39,767 nt of DNA from the NCBI GenBank assembly GCA_905215465.1, contig CAJMPT010000014.1, positions 1 to 39,767 on the forward strand, read 5' to 3'. The stretch's first letter is position 1. Each line of letters opens with the position of its first letter. Below are positions 39,281-39,767 of this stretch, piece by piece. The stretch comes from an uncultured bacterium (GTDB lineage Bacteria; Actinomycetota; Coriobacteriia; Coriobacteriales; Atopobiaceae). Both the position numbers and the translations under genes were made by a program. The notes below the pieces were generated by a model, which was not told where the DNA came from, did not search any database, and saw nothing but the letters and a program-made list of their open reading frames with translations.

Positions 39281-39610
39281 TTACCGCGCGTCAACTACAT
39301 ATATAGCCACGCGAACCTGCTCCCATGGCTCCTTCTCGGGAGCCACCTGCAGCACGCGGCACTCAAAGGCGTCGCCATGCCCAAAGTACGCAAGCGTCGA
39401 GAAGAACTCGTTGATCTTAGCGGGGACGTAGCCGATCTTGATTCCCTCTATATAGAGGGCGACGGCCTCGTGGTCATGCGGATTGTCAAACTCCGGGACA
39501 AGATCCAGCTTGCACCCAGGGGCGAGCTTGGAGAGCACGAGGGCCCCGTCCCAGAACTGGAAGCCGGCAACATTGAACGTGACGAGGTGGCGCGAGGGCT
39601 CGTAGGACAT
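39281..39610 (-). CDS. Stand-alone HIRAN-domain protein
   Basis: 109 residues from the ATG at 39610 (minus strand). A TTG six codons earlier is the only alternative. Nearly the whole protein is a HIRAN domain: HLVTFNVAGFQFWDGALVLS, LAPGCKLDLVPEFDNPHDHE, AVALYIEGIKIGYVPAKINE. In eukaryotic HLTF, HIRAN binds 3' ends of single-stranded DNA; in bacteria small HIRAN proteins are found alone or with nucleases, with unknown role. The conserved PxNPHDxxAV-type segment is intact. Ribosome site is weak (AAAGGCAGG). It likely shares a transcript with the dipeptidase. Function is not established. Confidence 0.82.
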   Translation of the reverse strand: MSYEPSRHLVTFNVAGFQFWDGALVLSKLAPGCKLDLVPEFDNPHDHEAVALYIEGIKIGYVPAKINEFFSTLAYFGHGDAFECRVLQVAPEKEPWEQVRVAIYVVDAR

Positions 39611-39767
39611 GGGGGACCTGCCTTTCAACGACTACTTATCTATAGCAAGGACCCTAGTCCAGCCACCGGACACTAATAGAACGTCCAGCAAGGCGAGAAG
39701 TGCCTCCGATGGCGAGTTGTGAAGGAACCGTGAACCAGCCGATTCCCGCCCCGGCCCGTCGGGATGG
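39611..39767. other. Right edge of window, no gene recognised
   Basis: Upstream of the HIRAN gene the minus strand has an AT-rich stretch, TATAGATAAG near 39635-39645, which could hold its -10. No good -35 was seen. The last ~100 bases, including GAACGTCCAGCAAGGCGAGA, show no reading frame that I can support. Confidence 0.4.

Overview
The window is high-GC, gene-dense, and organised almost entirely around anaerobic purine breakdown and labile-selenium supply. GC content, codon use, Tat-type lipoprotein signals and the gene set suggest an anaerobic actinobacterium of the Coriobacteriia (Olsenella/Atopobium-like). This placement is inferred from gene content and was not tested. No rRNA, tRNA, CRISPR array, prophage or complete insertion sequence was seen.

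Layout. (1) 1-3202: the end of an RnfB-like polyferredoxin followed by a one-chain molybdenum hydroxylase of the selenium-dependent xanthine dehydrogenase type. (2) 3561-11887: a BMP-type nucleoside/nucleobase ABC importer (ATPase and two permeases) with three paralogous substrate-binding lipoproteins; a CDA-fold guanine deaminase with its own promoter and a structured, terminator-containing leader sits between the first and second lipoproteins. (3) 12179-15909: a three-subunit xanthine dehydrogenase (xdhA-xdhB-xdhC order, translationally coupled). (4) 16355-17660: a small unknown protein divergent from a YheO/DauR-type regulator. (5) 18018-20747: an AzgA/PbuG-type purine permease and an amidohydrolase-type guanine deaminase. 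(6) 21139-29100: ygeX, ygeY, ygeW, carbamate kinase, an HTH-MobA fusion (YgfJ-like), a hydantoinase/dihydropyrimidinase and a RidA deaminase. (7) 29263-30381: an AbiEi-like/nuclease-like accessory gene between two near-identical terminators. (8) 30557-30991: MscL with a C-terminal zinc ribbon. (9) 31225-33916: yedE-yedF-DUF3343-selD, a selenium uptake and activation operon. (10) 34092-39610: ligA, an SDR oxidoreductase, a small XRE regulator, an M20 dipeptidase and a stand-alone HIRAN protein.

How it fits together. Purines or nucleosides enter through the ABC system and the NCS2 permease. Guanine is deaminated to xanthine by either of two unrelated deaminases. Molybdenum hydroxylases interconvert hypoxanthine, xanthine and urate-type oxopurines, probably passing electrons to the polyferredoxin. 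Ring opening and catabolism through the hydantoinase, YgeY, YgeW and YgeX yield ammonia, 2-oxoacids and carbamoyl phosphate, and carbamate kinase turns the last into ATP. SelD, YedE, YedF and the DUF3343 protein would supply selenide/selenophosphate for the labile Se-Mo cofactor, and the YgfJ-like protein would process the molybdopterin. This gene set resembles the anaerobic urate/purine cluster known from gut bacteria and E. coli, so the system is not new as a whole. The less ordinary parts are the unrecognised leader RNA, the HTH-MobA fusion, the triplicated binding proteins, a family of long perfect palindromes, and the cassette-like gene between duplicated terminators.
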